This document shows, in pieces, positions 29,801-41,979 of a DNA stretch of 64,000 nt (position 1 is its first letter; each line of letters begins with the position of its first letter). Source of the DNA: Nosema muscidifuracis (taxonomy: Eukaryota > Microsporidia > Nosematidae); assembly GCA_028335825.1 (NCBI GenBank), contig JAIOKI010000022.1, positions 310,001 through 374,000 on the forward strand. The letters run 5' to 3'. A program made the translations under genes and the position numbers. The notes beneath the pieces are model-generated. The model did no database searches and had not been told where the DNA came from. It saw nothing but the letters and a program-made list of their open reading frames with translations.

Positions 29801-31993
29801 TTTCTGTCTGTTTATCCAATAGAAATTTATAAAAAAGGGGTAATTTATTTGACAATTTGTGAAATTACTGAAAATATTAACAAAGAATGTATAGTTCCTG
29901 TGCAGTAGTGATCTAAAGATATGTTAAAAACAAAATCTGGTAAAATGATGAGGATTCTCAGAAAATCAGTTCGGATGGCATTTTGGACTAAGTAATTATA
30001 TTATATAGAATAATTAATAAGTTCTGCATCAACAGAATTCATGTGTAAGTAGCTCATAATAAGTTTAGAGCATTAAGAAAAAGAAACATAATAAATGAAT
30101 TTCTTTATAAATAAATACAAAAAATATCCTATTATGTTATATAAATTTTGTTATGACCACGTGGTATTTCGAAAGATGATAACAAAATTTTTTATTATAT
30201 ACAAATTGTTTAAAGATCATTCCAATTTTTTTTGTTAAGTCCTTATATAACGTAACATTTTATGTGCATAATCTTCATACCTATTAAGTCTTGAATTTGT
30301 AATTTTGGCTGGAATTTTGTTTGAAATATTTTTTAACCACAAAAAATTTATAAAATGTGAAATATTAATTTAAGTTACAAAATTATATTTTTGAAATTTC
30401 TCACTTTATGTTAAATATATGTTTAATATTAGCAATTTACAAAGAAACAATCAATTTATCTATGTATAATCAACTATAAATAAAAGATGAAATTCTACTC
30501 TTCTAACAATAATAAAGTATTTAAATTATCAATCAATATTGTTATATAATCTATTAAAATTTCTGTATTGTCTCACTCTCAAATTATAAATTAAAAAAAT
30601 CGAAATTTAAATTTTTAATTTATCTTTATCAATCATACATCTTGAATTCATAAAATTTAATTTATTCAATCATAAGCATTCTGATGACATGTAGAAAATT
30701 ATTATCTCTTTAGCTGACATATATAAATATTTGATATATTTTTAATTTAAATGATATATTTTTATTTGTAAATTAAAATTACAAAACAATTACATAAAAA
30801 TGGAATAATATATTTAATATGAAATTATGTTTTTGAAATGGAAGAAATCAAAGAAATCAACCTATCGAAACGATTATAATGTAGGATATAGTCTTGTGAA
30901 TATTCCTAAAGTGAATATATAATAAATCATTGGTTTTTTATAAAAAAATATATTTTAAAAAGAATGGATGAAAAGAGCTAATCAATTTTTTATATCTTTA
31001 ATATTAAAATTTTTAAAAAATTTACATAAAAATACTTTGATTTTAATATTAAAATGAATCTAATATTATATCAATAATTTCGAATTATTTATCTACTCTA
31101 TCATGAGGTGTTAATCAATTATAAATTTAATATCATCAAATTCTGTCCAGAAATAGAGACAAATAAATGAATATCAGTAGAAGCATTACATCTCTCGATT
31201 TTATAGCATATTCAATATTATGTATATGCTTTATATACTAGAAATATATATAAAAGACAACGATTAAATGTATAAATAGAAAACCTTTGCAAGTAGTTTT
31301 TTTAAATCAAGCCTATATCATTTTATCTATAAACGGGTTCTACAATATTTAATTTATACCATTTTAATTAGATAAATATAAAAATATGTGAATTTGACTG
31401 CTATAAGAAGAAAATATTCTAAAAAAATACGATTTAAATACACTATATAATTTTACTGATCTTTCTACAGAAAATTGCTCATACACTCAATTTAATTTTA
31501 AATATTAGAAATTCTTTAACGAACAAATTATTTGATTAGATTTTTATAATAGAAATTATGTCATGTTATTAGATGGATACATCATTAACAAAAAATAACC
31601 TTGAATAATTTTTTTTTAATTTATTTTTGGTAAATATTTTTAAAAATTTTTAGTTGAATAATATTAATAAAAATAACAATAAGCCAGAATCAAATATTCA
31701 AAATCTCCATTACTCCAATTATTACTAAATTATTCCATCAAAATATCATTTTTAGAAAATTATTTCAATTCTATTCTTAGTATCACATTTTGTTTATTTC
31801 AACTGTTATAAATCTAAATTTTATCTCATTTATTATTTATTAATTTATTTCTTAAAAATTTAATCTATTTTAGATAATCAATTTAAATACAAAAAAATCT
31901 ATTTTATGTTAAATTATATTAGCATTTATTAGTTTTAATTTAATTCTACATTATGAGTCATTTAATATATTTTTACATATAAAGAGCCCTAAG
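26890..31993. other. gene desert with worn coding relics
   Basis: No intact gene. At about 27,570-28,010 a stretch with unusually high G+C carries protein-like scraps on the minus strand. Its right part resembles 20,890-21,020, and its left part shares the short motif ILKITLES with sequences near 42,800 and 53,545. Further worn coding-like stretches lie at about 28,300-28,860, 29,270-29,480 and 29,700-30,090. These look like remains of several old dispersed elements, much decayed. Family not determined. Confidence 0.5.
31987..31989 (+). promoter_or_regulatory. CCC motif of the gene at 31994
   Basis: AGAGCCCTAAG directly precedes the ATG. It supports this hypothetical gene being expressed. 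Confidence 0.65.
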
Positions 31994-32617
31994 ATGTTTT
32001 TAATGAAATTTCTTGTAGAATTTATTATTTTTTATATTAGTAATGTAGGATCAATCGAAACAATAAAGAGTTGTAGATCTGGTTTGATAACTAATATCTA
32101 CATAGATATTCCTAACCCTAATGTTAAAACAATTGAAATGGGTTTTTATAGATTCATTCAAAATGATAAATCGTTTATAAGAATAAGTCCAGAACATATA
32201 AAAGAAATAGAATCAATTAAATATAAGTTTAGAGAATTGAAAGAAGATATCAAAAAAGTAGGAACTCCTATCAAAGTTCATGAAAAAGATATTATTAACA
32301 ATATATTTGATACATACATAAGAATTATAAATAATTCAATATTAGAGATGTCTTATGGAAATGGAAAAGGGCTGATATATTTTACTAAAGACCTTGCTAT
32401 GAAATCTGTAAATAATGAAATTTGGATTATTTCTAGAAGAGAAGATATTTTAAAATCCTTGACAGATGATTATTTAGAAAATAGTGAAATATTGAAGATT
32501 AGAGAATCTAAAGTTATAGAGAACGAATTTTTTACAAAAGTCGTGGATTTGTGGTTTTATATCATAAAAGGGTACTCCAATATTATCACATATAATGAGC
32601 AAGTCTATATATATTAA
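31994..32617 (+). CDS. secreted protein, unidentified
   Basis: 207 residues. The N-terminus MFLMKFLVEFIIFYISNVGS is a signal peptide with likely cleavage after GS. The body is mixed alpha/beta in look, with one Cys (SCRSG) soon after the signal. Long charged helix-like stretches follow (HIKEIESIKYKFRELKEDIK). No domain is recognised and I see no clear similarity to the other secreted families here. It converges with RPP1, with only 21 bases between the stop codons. The C-run promoter supports the start. Confidence 0.8.
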   Translation: MFLMKFLVEFIIFYISNVGSIETIKSCRSGLITNIYIDIPNPNVKTIEMGFYRFIQNDKSFIRISPEHIKEIESIKYKFRELKEDIKKVGTPIKVHEKDIINNIFDTYIRIINNSILEMSYGNGKGLIYFTKDLAMKSVNNEIWIISRREDILKSLTDDYLENSEILKIRESKVIENEFFTKVVDLWFYIIKGYSNIITYNEQVYIY

Positions 32618-32638
32618 ATATCTTCATTTTTAATTTAT

Positions 32639-33334
32639 CTAAAAATTACCCGTTTTCAATTTTTTGATTAAAAAATCTTCTTTAAGATTTCCCTCATTTA
32701 CATCATTAAATATAAAATCATTGCTCATAAATCTTTTAGAAGCACAATTCTCCATTAATTTTCTACTATTATTCATAATCAACTTACATTTATCATCCCC
32801 AATATCAAATACAAGTAACATCTTTTGAATATCCGAAGGAGATTTGAGCTCAGTAGAACAAGAAGCCCCAGATCCAATGACTACATTCCTGCATTTTGTA
32901 TATTTAAGAAGAGATTTAACGTTATACATCCAAATAAGTCTATCTTTTTTATTATACAAAGAATCAGATATATTAATTTCATAAAAAATATTAGGATTAA
33001 TATTTTTAAACTTAATGATTTTGGTAAAATCAAATGTTACTAGATCACACATATTCTCATCAATAGGCTTATCTAAATCAGTAAGTTTTAAACATAAAAT
33101 GTCGCATTTCTTGAGTAAGTGTTTGGTATTGAAGTTAGGATTATCTATAGAAATAGTAAGCTTTTTGTATATATTTTTTGTGTGTAAAGTGAATGGAAGA
33201 GTAAAATCTATAGGTTTGTTTATATCCTTTTGATTAATTTGTTTGGATAAACAAAATCCTGTATACTCACTAACTTCTAAACTTGATATATCTTTTTTAG
33301 AATATTTGATATTTATATTCGTATCGTAATACAT
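32639..33334 (-). CDS. RPP1: RNase P/MRP protein subunit Rpp1 (Rpp30)
   Basis: A TIM-barrel-like protein subunit of nuclear RNase P and RNase MRP, needed for 5' maturation of tRNA and for rRNA processing. Landmarks: N-terminal MYYDTNI (family M-[FY]-x-D-L-N), CDLVTFDFTKII (residues about 95-106, family D-[LI]-[IV]-[ST]-x-D), IFYEINISDSLY (about 116-127, family F-E-[IL]-x-Y), CRNVVIGSGAS (about 149-159, family N-[IV]-[IV]-x-S-S-x-A) and LKSPSDIQKMLLVFDI (about 163-178, the R-S-P-x-D element). At 231 residues it is a little shorter than yeast Rpp1 (about 290), as expected in a reduced genome. Confidence 0.9.
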   Translation of the reverse strand: MYYDTNINIKYSKKDISSLEVSEYTGFCLSKQINQKDINKPIDFTLPFTLHTKNIYKKLTISIDNPNFNTKHLLKKCDILCLKLTDLDKPIDENMCDLVTFDFTKIIKFKNINPNIFYEINISDSLYNKKDRLIWMYNVKSLLKYTKCRNVVIGSGASCSTELKSPSDIQKMLLVFDIGDDKCKLIMNNSRKLMENCASKRFMSNDFIFNDVNEGNLKEDFLIKKLKTGNF

Positions 33335-33341
33335 AATATAT

Positions 33342-33345
33342 GGGG
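33342..33345 (-). promoter_or_regulatory. CCCC motif of RPP1
   Basis: The minus strand reads TTTACCCCATATATT and then ATG. Confidence 0.65.
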
Positions 33346-33470
33346 TAAAAAAATTATCAAAAAATTAGATTTTATTCTTAACGTATACTAAAAAAATAAA
33401 TTGATTAATTTAAAGACAAATATTAGTTTTATAGTGCATAACACGTCATTTTAATTTAAGAATAAAATAT

Positions 33471-33562
33471 AAATATTTAAAAATACATATATAAATATTT
33501 AAAAATACATATATTAATATTTAAAAATAAATATATAAATATTTGAAAATACATATATAAAT
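33471..33562. repeat. tandem repeat, 22-bp unit, about four copies
   Basis: AAATATTTAAAAATACATAT repeats four times with small changes in the 33335-33742 spacer, upstream of RPP1. The rest of that spacer shows no gene. Confidence 0.85.
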
Positions 33563-33742
33563 TTAATTAAATAAAAAGTGAAAGATAAATTAAATTATTA
33601 TATTACTTTATCATTTAAAAATACATCTATGGATTTAATTTAGTCAGGGTGAGTAAGAATCTCTTACAAATTTAAAAAAATATAATTTGAAGTAATCTTA
33701 AGTATTTTACTTTTAACCTAAATTAACATCAAAAATATTTTA

Positions 33743-34369
33743 TTATAAAATATATTCTAAAAAGTAATTAGACATAATGTAAAAAGCAGAAACTTTTTTG
33801 TTTTTCTCTAGAATATATTTATCCTCCGACAAATTTCTTTTTATGTTCTCAGATAGATTTAACGAATTATCTGAATACATTTTATCAAATATTTTAATAT
33901 ATAAAGATATTTGACTCATTTCGTTATCCGGAAAAGTAACCTGGAAAGTATTACCTTCTTGAATAAAATCAGCAATAAAAAGTTTTTTGATATATTTTGC
34001 ATAATATTTTGTACTGTCAAAGAACTCATCATTCAATTTTTTAATATCAGTCTCAATTTCTAATAATTTTATATTTATTTTGTTTTCTTTATCAAAAACT
34101 TCACCTATATATATTTCTGTTATTTCTCTAAGATATTTTTTATTAGAATTAGCGAGAATATTTAAACTATTTAATAATTCTGTAAAAACATCTTTATCAA
34201 AATCACCTTTAAACTTTTTCATTTCTATATATGTACTTCTAAAATTAAATTTATTCTTACCAGTAACCCTTGTATAATATTTTGTTGAGTATAAGCCAAA
34301 AGAGAAACAACTTAGAAGTAAAAAAATAAGGATTATAACTATATAAATAAAAAATCGATCTAATGACAT
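33743..34369 (-). CDS. membrane-anchored or secreted protein, unidentified
   Basis: 208 residues. MSLDRFFIYIVIILIFLLLS is a long hydrophobic N-terminal helix, either a signal anchor or a signal peptide. The rest is hydrophilic and largely helical (KENKINIKLLEIETDIKKLN), without cysteines after residue 21. No known domain. No C-run precedes the ATG. It lies upstream of RPP1 on the same strand, 408 bases away, across a repeat. It belongs to no other family I see in this window. Confidence 0.75.
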   Translation of the reverse strand: MSLDRFFIYIVIILIFLLLSCFSFGLYSTKYYTRVTGKNKFNFRSTYIEMKKFKGDFDKDVFTELLNSLNILANSNKKYLREITEIYIGEVFDKENKINIKLLEIETDIKKLNDEFFDSTKYYAKYIKKLFIADFIQEGNTFQVTFPDNEMSQISLYIKIFDKMYSDNSLNLSENIKRNLSEDKYILEKNKKVSAFYIMSNYFLEYIL

Positions 34370-35727
34370 TCAGTCAAAAGATTTTTTACTTTTATAAAAT
34401 CAATTATTTGTACCAATAGTTTTTGTGTTATTTTCAAAACCTCCTTAAGTCTAAGATAAAGTTATTTAATTATTTAAATTATTATATATAAAATACATTA
34501 CATTCTAAATTGAAAATATATAATTAGTAAAAAGTAAAAAAAATAAATTTTTATTTATGAAAGATGATTCACATCTAAATATTTTCGTACAAAACCGTCA
34601 TAACTTCGAGGATATGTTCTCTTTTTGAAAATATTATAAAATCATACCTTTTTTTTAATAGTGTTTACTACTTTCATTTCTTTTTTATATATTTAGATAG
34701 CATTGTGTGAGGTTTACAAATAGTTAATTTTTTGAATATAAAATTTATTTTTTATCATAGGTGTAACTATAGAAAATAAAACAAATTGTTTTTTTTTGTA
34801 ATTTAATTATCAAAAAAATGGGAGTTAACTTTAAATTAAAATTTGATACTATAAGGTAATTATTAAATGTTTGAGTAAATTGAAAAAAATAGATCTAATT
34901 TGTGTAAATATACTAATGAATATGCCAAAGGACACCTCTGACAAATTTTGATAATAATAACATTTAAACATTATAATGCAAAAGTATGATATAAAATTAA
35001 AATACCTTACTTTTTATATTAGAGTTTTTGTAAATTTTATTAAAACAGATATTTTATAAAGCCAACACATCAATATATTAAAATAAAGACAATTTTTGAG
35101 TAGTTATAGTTCATGAAGTTGAAAATACTTTTGTAAGCAATTTATTAAATAGGGGTCCATTAAATAAATTTGATTATAATTTTTAATACGTTGGAGATTT
35201 CTGCGAATTGAAAAAATAAATAAATAAACTAAAATATATTATTTTAGATATTTAATCATATATGGGTTTGATATTATGTGAATATTTTGCCTCCTATTCC
35301 TCATCTTTTCTTGGACTGCTAATCTCTCTGCTTCAAGAGTTTTCTTCAGAGTGATTGACAAATTAGGCCTGCATACGTGAAGTTTTATACAGAGTTATTC
35401 TAAATTTAGCATTGTATTTAGTTGATATTTCATCCAGATTAGAAATGTGATTTTTTGTCTTCAAAGCCATATATTAGAAAGATATTATTGGTTATTAAGT
35501 CGTTTTTTCAAAATTTCAGGATTATTGAATTAAAACTAATTATGATTATTTGACAACTCTAACTTTAAAAAGCAAGGTAATGTTAAATGTTAATAAAAAC
35601 CACTTTTTAATAGTTTCAGATACTATTTTCGATTATAAATATTACTGCTGTTTAATGACTTATAATCATTGACTATTTATAAACACTCCAAAATAACTTG
35701 ATATCAAACAATTACAAATCATAAATT
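34370..35727. other. spacer with one protein-like relic
   Basis: On the minus strand at about 35,265-35,400 some 45 codons stay open, with higher G+C (for example ITLKKTLEAERLAVQEKMRN), but there is no start codon and nothing continues it. It is an old gene or element scrap. The rest is A+T-rich with no gene seen. Confidence 0.45.
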
Positions 35728-37092
35728 TTAATTAGAATTATCTTTGTAAACAATCGCTTCAAAATAATTTGACACTGTAGTTTTAGTAGTACACAAATGA
35801 CATTTTTCTTCTAAATAGTAAAAATATTCCCCAAGCAATTCTCTTCCTATAAAGTGTCCACATGAAAGTCTAAGACAGACACTTGATTTACCCACACTGT
35901 TTTCTGATGGTTTCTTAAAGGTATAATTTTTTAAATCTACTACAGTTGTAAATTCATGTAGTTTATCTTCAGTAATATTATTATTTATTAATTTTAACAT
36001 TTCTTCTGATGAATCTAATTTTTCTTTCAACGATTTTAGCTTTAAATTTAAATGAAAAAACTTTTCAATATTTTGAATTTCAATTTTATTTCTGTTTTTA
36101 TCAATTTTCGTCATTTTAATTAATATTTCACAATTATAAATCAATGAAAACAAATGTATCTGACTAAGCAAAATATCAGTATTTTTATTATCAAAATATA
36201 TTGGTTTATTCATGTATTTCTTAAAATCATTGCAAAAAATATTTATAGTATCAGTTTTTGTGCATGTGTATAAATGTAAAGATTCAAAAAAACTTTCAAG
36301 ATCATCCAATGAGGTAGGAAATTTAAAGCTAATATATATTTGTTGTAAATTATCATTTATTTTTTCTTGTCCTGAAAAAAATAAAAAAATGCTGGGCTCT
36401 TTTGAATTCATCAACTCTAAAATTTTGCTCGAATTTTCGTAATATGGTAATTCATCATATAAATTATGAATATTTTTATCTTTAGATAATTGGCAAAAAA
36501 ATTCTGACATAAAAAGCAAATCCAATATTAAATATTTGTCAATAAGATTTTCGGTTTTAATGACTTTTCTAACATTCGATTTAGATTTGTCATTAAAGTA
36601 TTTGTATATTTTTTCTGAAATTCTCTCATCGAATTTGCTATTAAACTTAGCGTAAAGCTTAAATAATGAAGTTAAACTTAAATTATAATATTTGGAATTA
36701 AAAAACATTTGACCAAACTCAGATGAGAGTTTTGAAATGGAATGAATCGAATTACTAAGAAGACTATTTTTATATTCAAATTTTCTATAAAGTATACATT
36801 CATCCGTTTTAAAAGACATTAAATATAGAATTAATTCATTACTATCATCTGATACAATGTCGTGCATATTCTCTAAAGTTTCAAATATATAATCTGTAAT
36901 CATTTCTTTTTCTTGATTTTTGTCTAATATATCTAAAAAAAATTCCCTATTGATAAAATGATGTTTCTTATCTAAAATATTTTTAATAGTTTTAAACATT
37001 AAAGTGTCTATAAAAGATTTTTCCTTAGAAATATTCACATTTTCCAAATTTGATGTACTACAATAAAGTAGAGTTAAGTGAAAAAATATCAT
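35728..37092 (-). CDS. secreted protein with RING-like C-terminus
   Basis: 454 residues from the ATG at 37090-37092. I choose this start because CCCTT directly precedes it and it gives a clean signal peptide (MIFFHLTLLYCSTS); the frame is open 15 bases further but without an ATG. The body is helical and Leu/Lys/Asn-rich with no known domain. Near the C-terminus, CLRLSCGHFIGRE and then EEKCHLC (residues about 415-440) has the C-x3-C-G-H-F...C-x2-C layout of the second half of a RING finger. The usual first Cys pair is not evident, so zinc binding may be partial. A signal peptide joined to a RING-like tail would fit a ubiquitin-system effector in the host. That is inference. Confidence 0.82.
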   Translation of the reverse strand: MIFFHLTLLYCSTSNLENVNISKEKSFIDTLMFKTIKNILDKKHHFINREFFLDILDKNQEKEMITDYIFETLENMHDIVSDDSNELILYLMSFKTDECILYRKFEYKNSLLSNSIHSISKLSSEFGQMFFNSKYYNLSLTSLFKLYAKFNSKFDERISEKIYKYFNDKSKSNVRKVIKTENLIDKYLILDLLFMSEFFCQLSKDKNIHNLYDELPYYENSSKILELMNSKEPSIFLFFSGQEKINDNLQQIYISFKFPTSLDDLESFFESLHLYTCTKTDTINIFCNDFKKYMNKPIYFDNKNTDILLSQIHLFSLIYNCEILIKMTKIDKNRNKIEIQNIEKFFHLNLKLKSLKEKLDSSEEMLKLINNNITEDKLHEFTTVVDLKNYTFKKPSENSVGKSSVCLRLSCGHFIGRELLGEYFYYLEEKCHLCTTKTTVSNYFEAIVYKDNSN

Positions 37093-37094
37093 AA

Positions 37095-37097
37095 GGG
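37095..37097 (-). promoter_or_regulatory. CCC motif that decides the start at 37092
   Basis: The minus strand reads AATTCCCTT and then ATG. It shows that the in-frame codons further upstream belong to the promoter, not to the protein. Confidence 0.65.
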
Positions 37098-37107
37098 AAT
37101 TATACAA

Positions 37108-40100
37108 AAATTTTATTTATATTAAAAATATAAATTAAAAATTATAAATTTAATCTAAATTATTGATCACATAAAATATTATACACTCATAGTTACTCAG
37201 TTAAAATTTCAAACATATCATAAATTTTAATTAATTTATCAGATCAACTATTATATTGTTATTTTATTCAAATTCAGCTATATTTTAAACTTATCAATTT
37301 ATATATTTTATTAAAATTTTTATGTTTTGTTTTTAAAAATTTTTAATAAAATATATAAATAATTTTGATATTAAGGTAGGAAAGAAAATATTTAATTCTA
37401 CTAAAATATGAATCAATTTAAATTTTATTATGTATCAAAAATATCATTTTGTAATTTTTAATTTATAAAAAATAAATTCCAATTTTAAAATTTTTGAATT
37501 AAATTAAATTTTTATATTTCAAATTTTTTTATATTTAGAAGATTAAAAGTCATCATTTGATTATTATATTATATAGACATATTTGATAATGTTATGATAA
37601 AATGTTTCAATTATTACTATTTATTGAACTAGTTGTTTGTAATCAACCAACTTATCAAATCTTGTTAAAATATTTATATATTTAATAGATTAATTTTAAT
37701 GAAATTCAATCTTTTGATATTTAAATTAATACTTATTTTTGATTATGAAATTATATGTGATAAATTGTATTGTTTATTAGCCCGATTTTTAAATGATATA
37801 TTTCTATCATTAGACAAAGAAGTAGATACGTAGCCTTATTTATGTAATGGATTTAAAATAATTATATATCTAATTTGAATGTTCTTCTTAACAATACAAA
37901 TATTTTTAAAGTAATTAGATGTTCATTATTAAAGCACTACAACATAAAATATTAATTTTACAACAATTTAATAGTTTCTACTTCATTTGATTAATGAATA
38001 TCTTTAAGATTTTTATCTAAGCTCAAAAACGCAATTATTTTTATTATATATATTATTGAATGAAAACTTATTAGTTAAACTTAAAGAATACTTGTTTGAA
38101 GATAAGCCTTTTTAATTATAATTAGTCTTTGATATAGAAATTTATGAATCATTATTGATGTGTTTTTGTCAGAAACAAAAATTTGACCTGTCTGTAAAAT
38201 TCAAAGATTTAAGAAAACTTAATAACTTATCAGACATATAAATATAAATTTAGAACTGATGATTACTTTAGTACATTTGAAATTGATGTAGATAAATAAT
38301 TATCTATTATTATTTATAGATAATTTATGAGATAAAGTCAACTTCTTATGTCTAAGAAAGTTCATTTAAATAAACATATTTTAAGTGCATCTTTGTCTTT
38401 GATTGATATTCTAGAAGAAAATTTAGCCACATTATTATATTGAAATCTTCTTTCTCTACTAAAAACAGCCTGCATTAATATATTTGCTTTCTGTATTCCA
38501 TCATAAAAATTATCACATCCCTCATATAATTCCGAAATCGACTATATTTAAAATTAGAGCTATAGAATTGATTATTTGTACTCAAATATTTAAAATGATA
38601 CAATTTGCAACTTTGAACACGTCCCTATAAAGACTTAAAAATCAAAATAATGTGTAACATCTTTAACTTAACTTGTATTACATTTGGAGAAAAATATAGT
38701 AATTGATTAGCTGGAATAGATTTTATTAAATTAAAGACATATATACTTGTTATTTTCAGTTTAATTATAAAGAAACTATTTGAAGATACTTTAAAATCTT
38801 TAGAACTGTGAGATTTTATAATTACAATCATCTCTCGATTTAACTCTATATTAAATAAGAAGATTATCTGTTTGGTAATTTGTATCTTTGGAAAGTGTTA
38901 AAATTTATTTATATGAAAGTCTTATTAAATGCTATATACTAATATTTTAGACTCAGATAATCTTGATATTACTAAATTTAATTATTGTCATTGCATCATT
39001 TCTAAGCATTAAAAATGCAGCAAATAAATATTATAGCCCTATTATGAAACTCATTGGTTGATAAAATAATGAATCAACAGATTTTGCTATTAAATTGTCT
39101 TTATTTTAGGATTTAGATGTAGTTATTTTTGTATTATAGTATGCATAAAATATTTCCAGTGAATCCCTTCTTCTATTGTAATTAAATGAAATCATCTATG
39201 CTGAGACTTGGTTTCCTTTTTTTTCGTCTACTATAAGAAATTAGTTCTGCAGGGATAAGGATAAATTTTATTGAGAAGTCACAATTATTAATTACTTAGT
39301 TAATCTATGAAGATTGTAATAGAAATAATTTTTGAAACATCTTTATGAATTAAATTTCAATATAAATAATCGAATTACACTTGATTTCAACATTATAAAA
39401 TTTTAACACAAAATAATATATTTCTTCTCTGAAACAACGAAATAAAATTAATAAATTTATAATCTACCTATTTAATAAAACTATATTTTTAACAGATAAT
39501 TAATGAGTTTTTGTATGTGAAAGAAAAGATATCATTAATATAATAATTTATTATACACAACAATCATCTTAGCCTAAATATTTATTTTGAGACGAAATTA
39601 AAAGAAAAAATTACTATTTAAAAATAAAACAAAAGCAATTCTGATTGTTAAAACTATCTACAAATCTTATATAAGTTAATACTTAAAATCTTAAATGTTA
39701 CAAGACTTCTAAAATCAAAATCTATCAATAAATAAAATATTTTTTGACTGAACAGAAAACTAGCTAATCAAATGGTATAATGTATTGTGTAAAATATATT
39801 ATTTATAAATATTTAGAGTCATATATTTGTAAGAGGTAAGAATCAGCTTTTAATTTTATTTTAATAACAATTTAACTTATAAATCATAGAAAAGATAACA
39901 ATCATCATATTCAATTTATTTATGGGGTACAATTTATAAATTAAATTTGTTATGTATAAAGAAGAAGAAATTATTTTCATGTAAATAAGTTACACAAAAA
40001 AGAGAGAATTTTAAATTTTAATAGCGTGTCACTCACAGGAGATCTCCTTAATTTTATAAAGTTAAAAACAGTAACAAATCAATAATTTTTAGGCATCTTT

Positions 40101-41979
40101 ATGCATATTCAAAATTTTTTGTTCCCTCATCCCTTGCAGTTTCATTTTCTTCTTGTCAGTCGTGTTATTGAATCATTCGTGTCAATCAAAAGATCTTTTC
40201 GATATATAAAAAAATTATGTTGTTTTATTTTTTTGTAATATCGCTATATAAACTGTTCTTTTTGTCTTCTTACATTTTTCTGAAGTAAATCTGCTTTCTA
40301 AATTACTTTTACTTATTAAAAAGGGTCTTATTTTCAAAAGGTGAGTCTTCTTTTATCCTGTGTTTGAATTATAGCTCGTCTTCTAAGTCTAAATTCCTTC
40401 GTGTTGTCTAAACTTAGATATAATTGCAATAACATTTTTTACATTTGTTCTTAATATTTATGAAACTTCTTCCTAGTTTTTCCTCGAAAGATACATCTTT
40501 TTTTAGAATCAATTATTTTTAATATAATTATTTAGTTTTATCATTTAATAACTGAACAAGAAAATTATAATTGAGAAATTTTTTACGTTATATGTTTATT
40601 TTTAAATTCTGTAAGATCTAAAAAAGATAATTGAAAATATCATTTATACTTTTAATAGTTTTTTTCATTTCATTCTTATAAATTTTATTGTACGTTTTTT
40701 ATGTAACTTATTTAATTTCTGTATATAAATGAAGATAAGTCTACAATACGTGGTTTAATTTACTAAAATCAAATGCATTTTATAAAATTTTGAAAAGGGC
40801 TTTAATTATTTTATAAATCAAATCCACGCCAATTATTTTATAATTAATATTATTTAAAGACTTACTTTACAGAAATCTAAAAGAATAACATTCAATAATT
40901 GAAATATCTATTAAACATTTATTTTATATAAATTAATTATTAAAAACATACTAATAGAATAAGAAAGATATATTCATAATTAATGAATTAAAAAGATTTA
41001 TTATTTATTGAAGTAAAAAAATATCTTCTTTGACAATCTAAAGTAAATAAGAACCACAAATACGATCTGTTAGCTTTTTACTGTGTCTCAATGTAAAAGA
41101 TAAGAATAATTTCTTATGTTATGACATTGTAACTAAATAATATCTAATCTTATCGGAAAATATAGACTTAAACTGCCAAATATGAAATATACAGTCTAAT
41201 GTTTTATAATGATTCTTTAGAGCTTTATGTTTAAGTATATACTTAAACTTTTTACCTTTAACTAAGAATATATGAAGCTATAGATAGAATGAAAGAATTT
41301 GAATAATTTGACACTTTAAATATAAAGAAGAAATTGAAACCGCAAATTCTAGACCAAATAAAAATTTATATTTTAATATAAACTAAATAAATTCATTTTG
41401 TCAAATTGTAAAATTATTTAAATTAAAAATCTATTTGTATATAAGAAGTAGCATAAATATCTTATTTAAAGTACATTCATTCTCTTATTTAGTAAATTTT
41501 TTCTACTTTAGACAACAAATTAAAAAATCAAGTTTTCGAAGACAAGAATAAATAACATTAGTTTATAACTTTATAAATCATAAAAATAGATGAACATGAT
41601 CAAAGTTTAAAATTTGACTTTTAAATACTGATATTTTATATACAATAAAATAACCCCTTTCAATTTATTTGTATTGGTTAATATTTAATTAATCATATTA
41701 TTAATAACAAAAAGTGTCTATAAATAAAATCATTTTAATTAATCATTTATCAAATTATTTTTAGTAAAACACATTTTAATTTATTATATAACGTAAATCA
41801 GATTATAGGAAATTATTATTTTTTTGGTCAAGTAATTTTTATTTTTTATTTATCTAATGTAAATCAGATTACAAGAAATTATTAATTAAATTAATACATT
41901 ACAACACTTTTTAATATGTTTATGAAAGTTAATATATCTAATACAAAAATTTTTAAATTTATTTTTTTATGCCCCAAGT
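37108..41979. other. gene desert with relics
   Basis: No intact gene in 4.9 kb. On the minus strand at about 38,350-38,545 some fifty codons stay open and protein-like (CDNFYDGIQKANILMQAVFS). The motif NFYDGIQ recurs within the fossil near 58,690. The 68-codon minus frame at 38,625-38,831 just upstream of it probably belongs to the same relic. At about 40,100-40,450 another higher-G+C stretch carries coding scraps on the minus strand. Elsewhere only A+T-rich sequence. Confidence 0.5.
41972..41975 (+). promoter_or_regulatory. CCCC motif of the gene at 41980
   Basis: TATGCCCCAAGT directly precedes the ATG. It is the only such site in the desert between 37 and 46 kb and marks a live small gene. 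Confidence 0.65.

Noticed and set aside
38625-38831. 68-codon minus-strand frame as a gene
   Set aside because: No promoter motif; it adjoins a worn relic on the same strand and is better seen as part of it.
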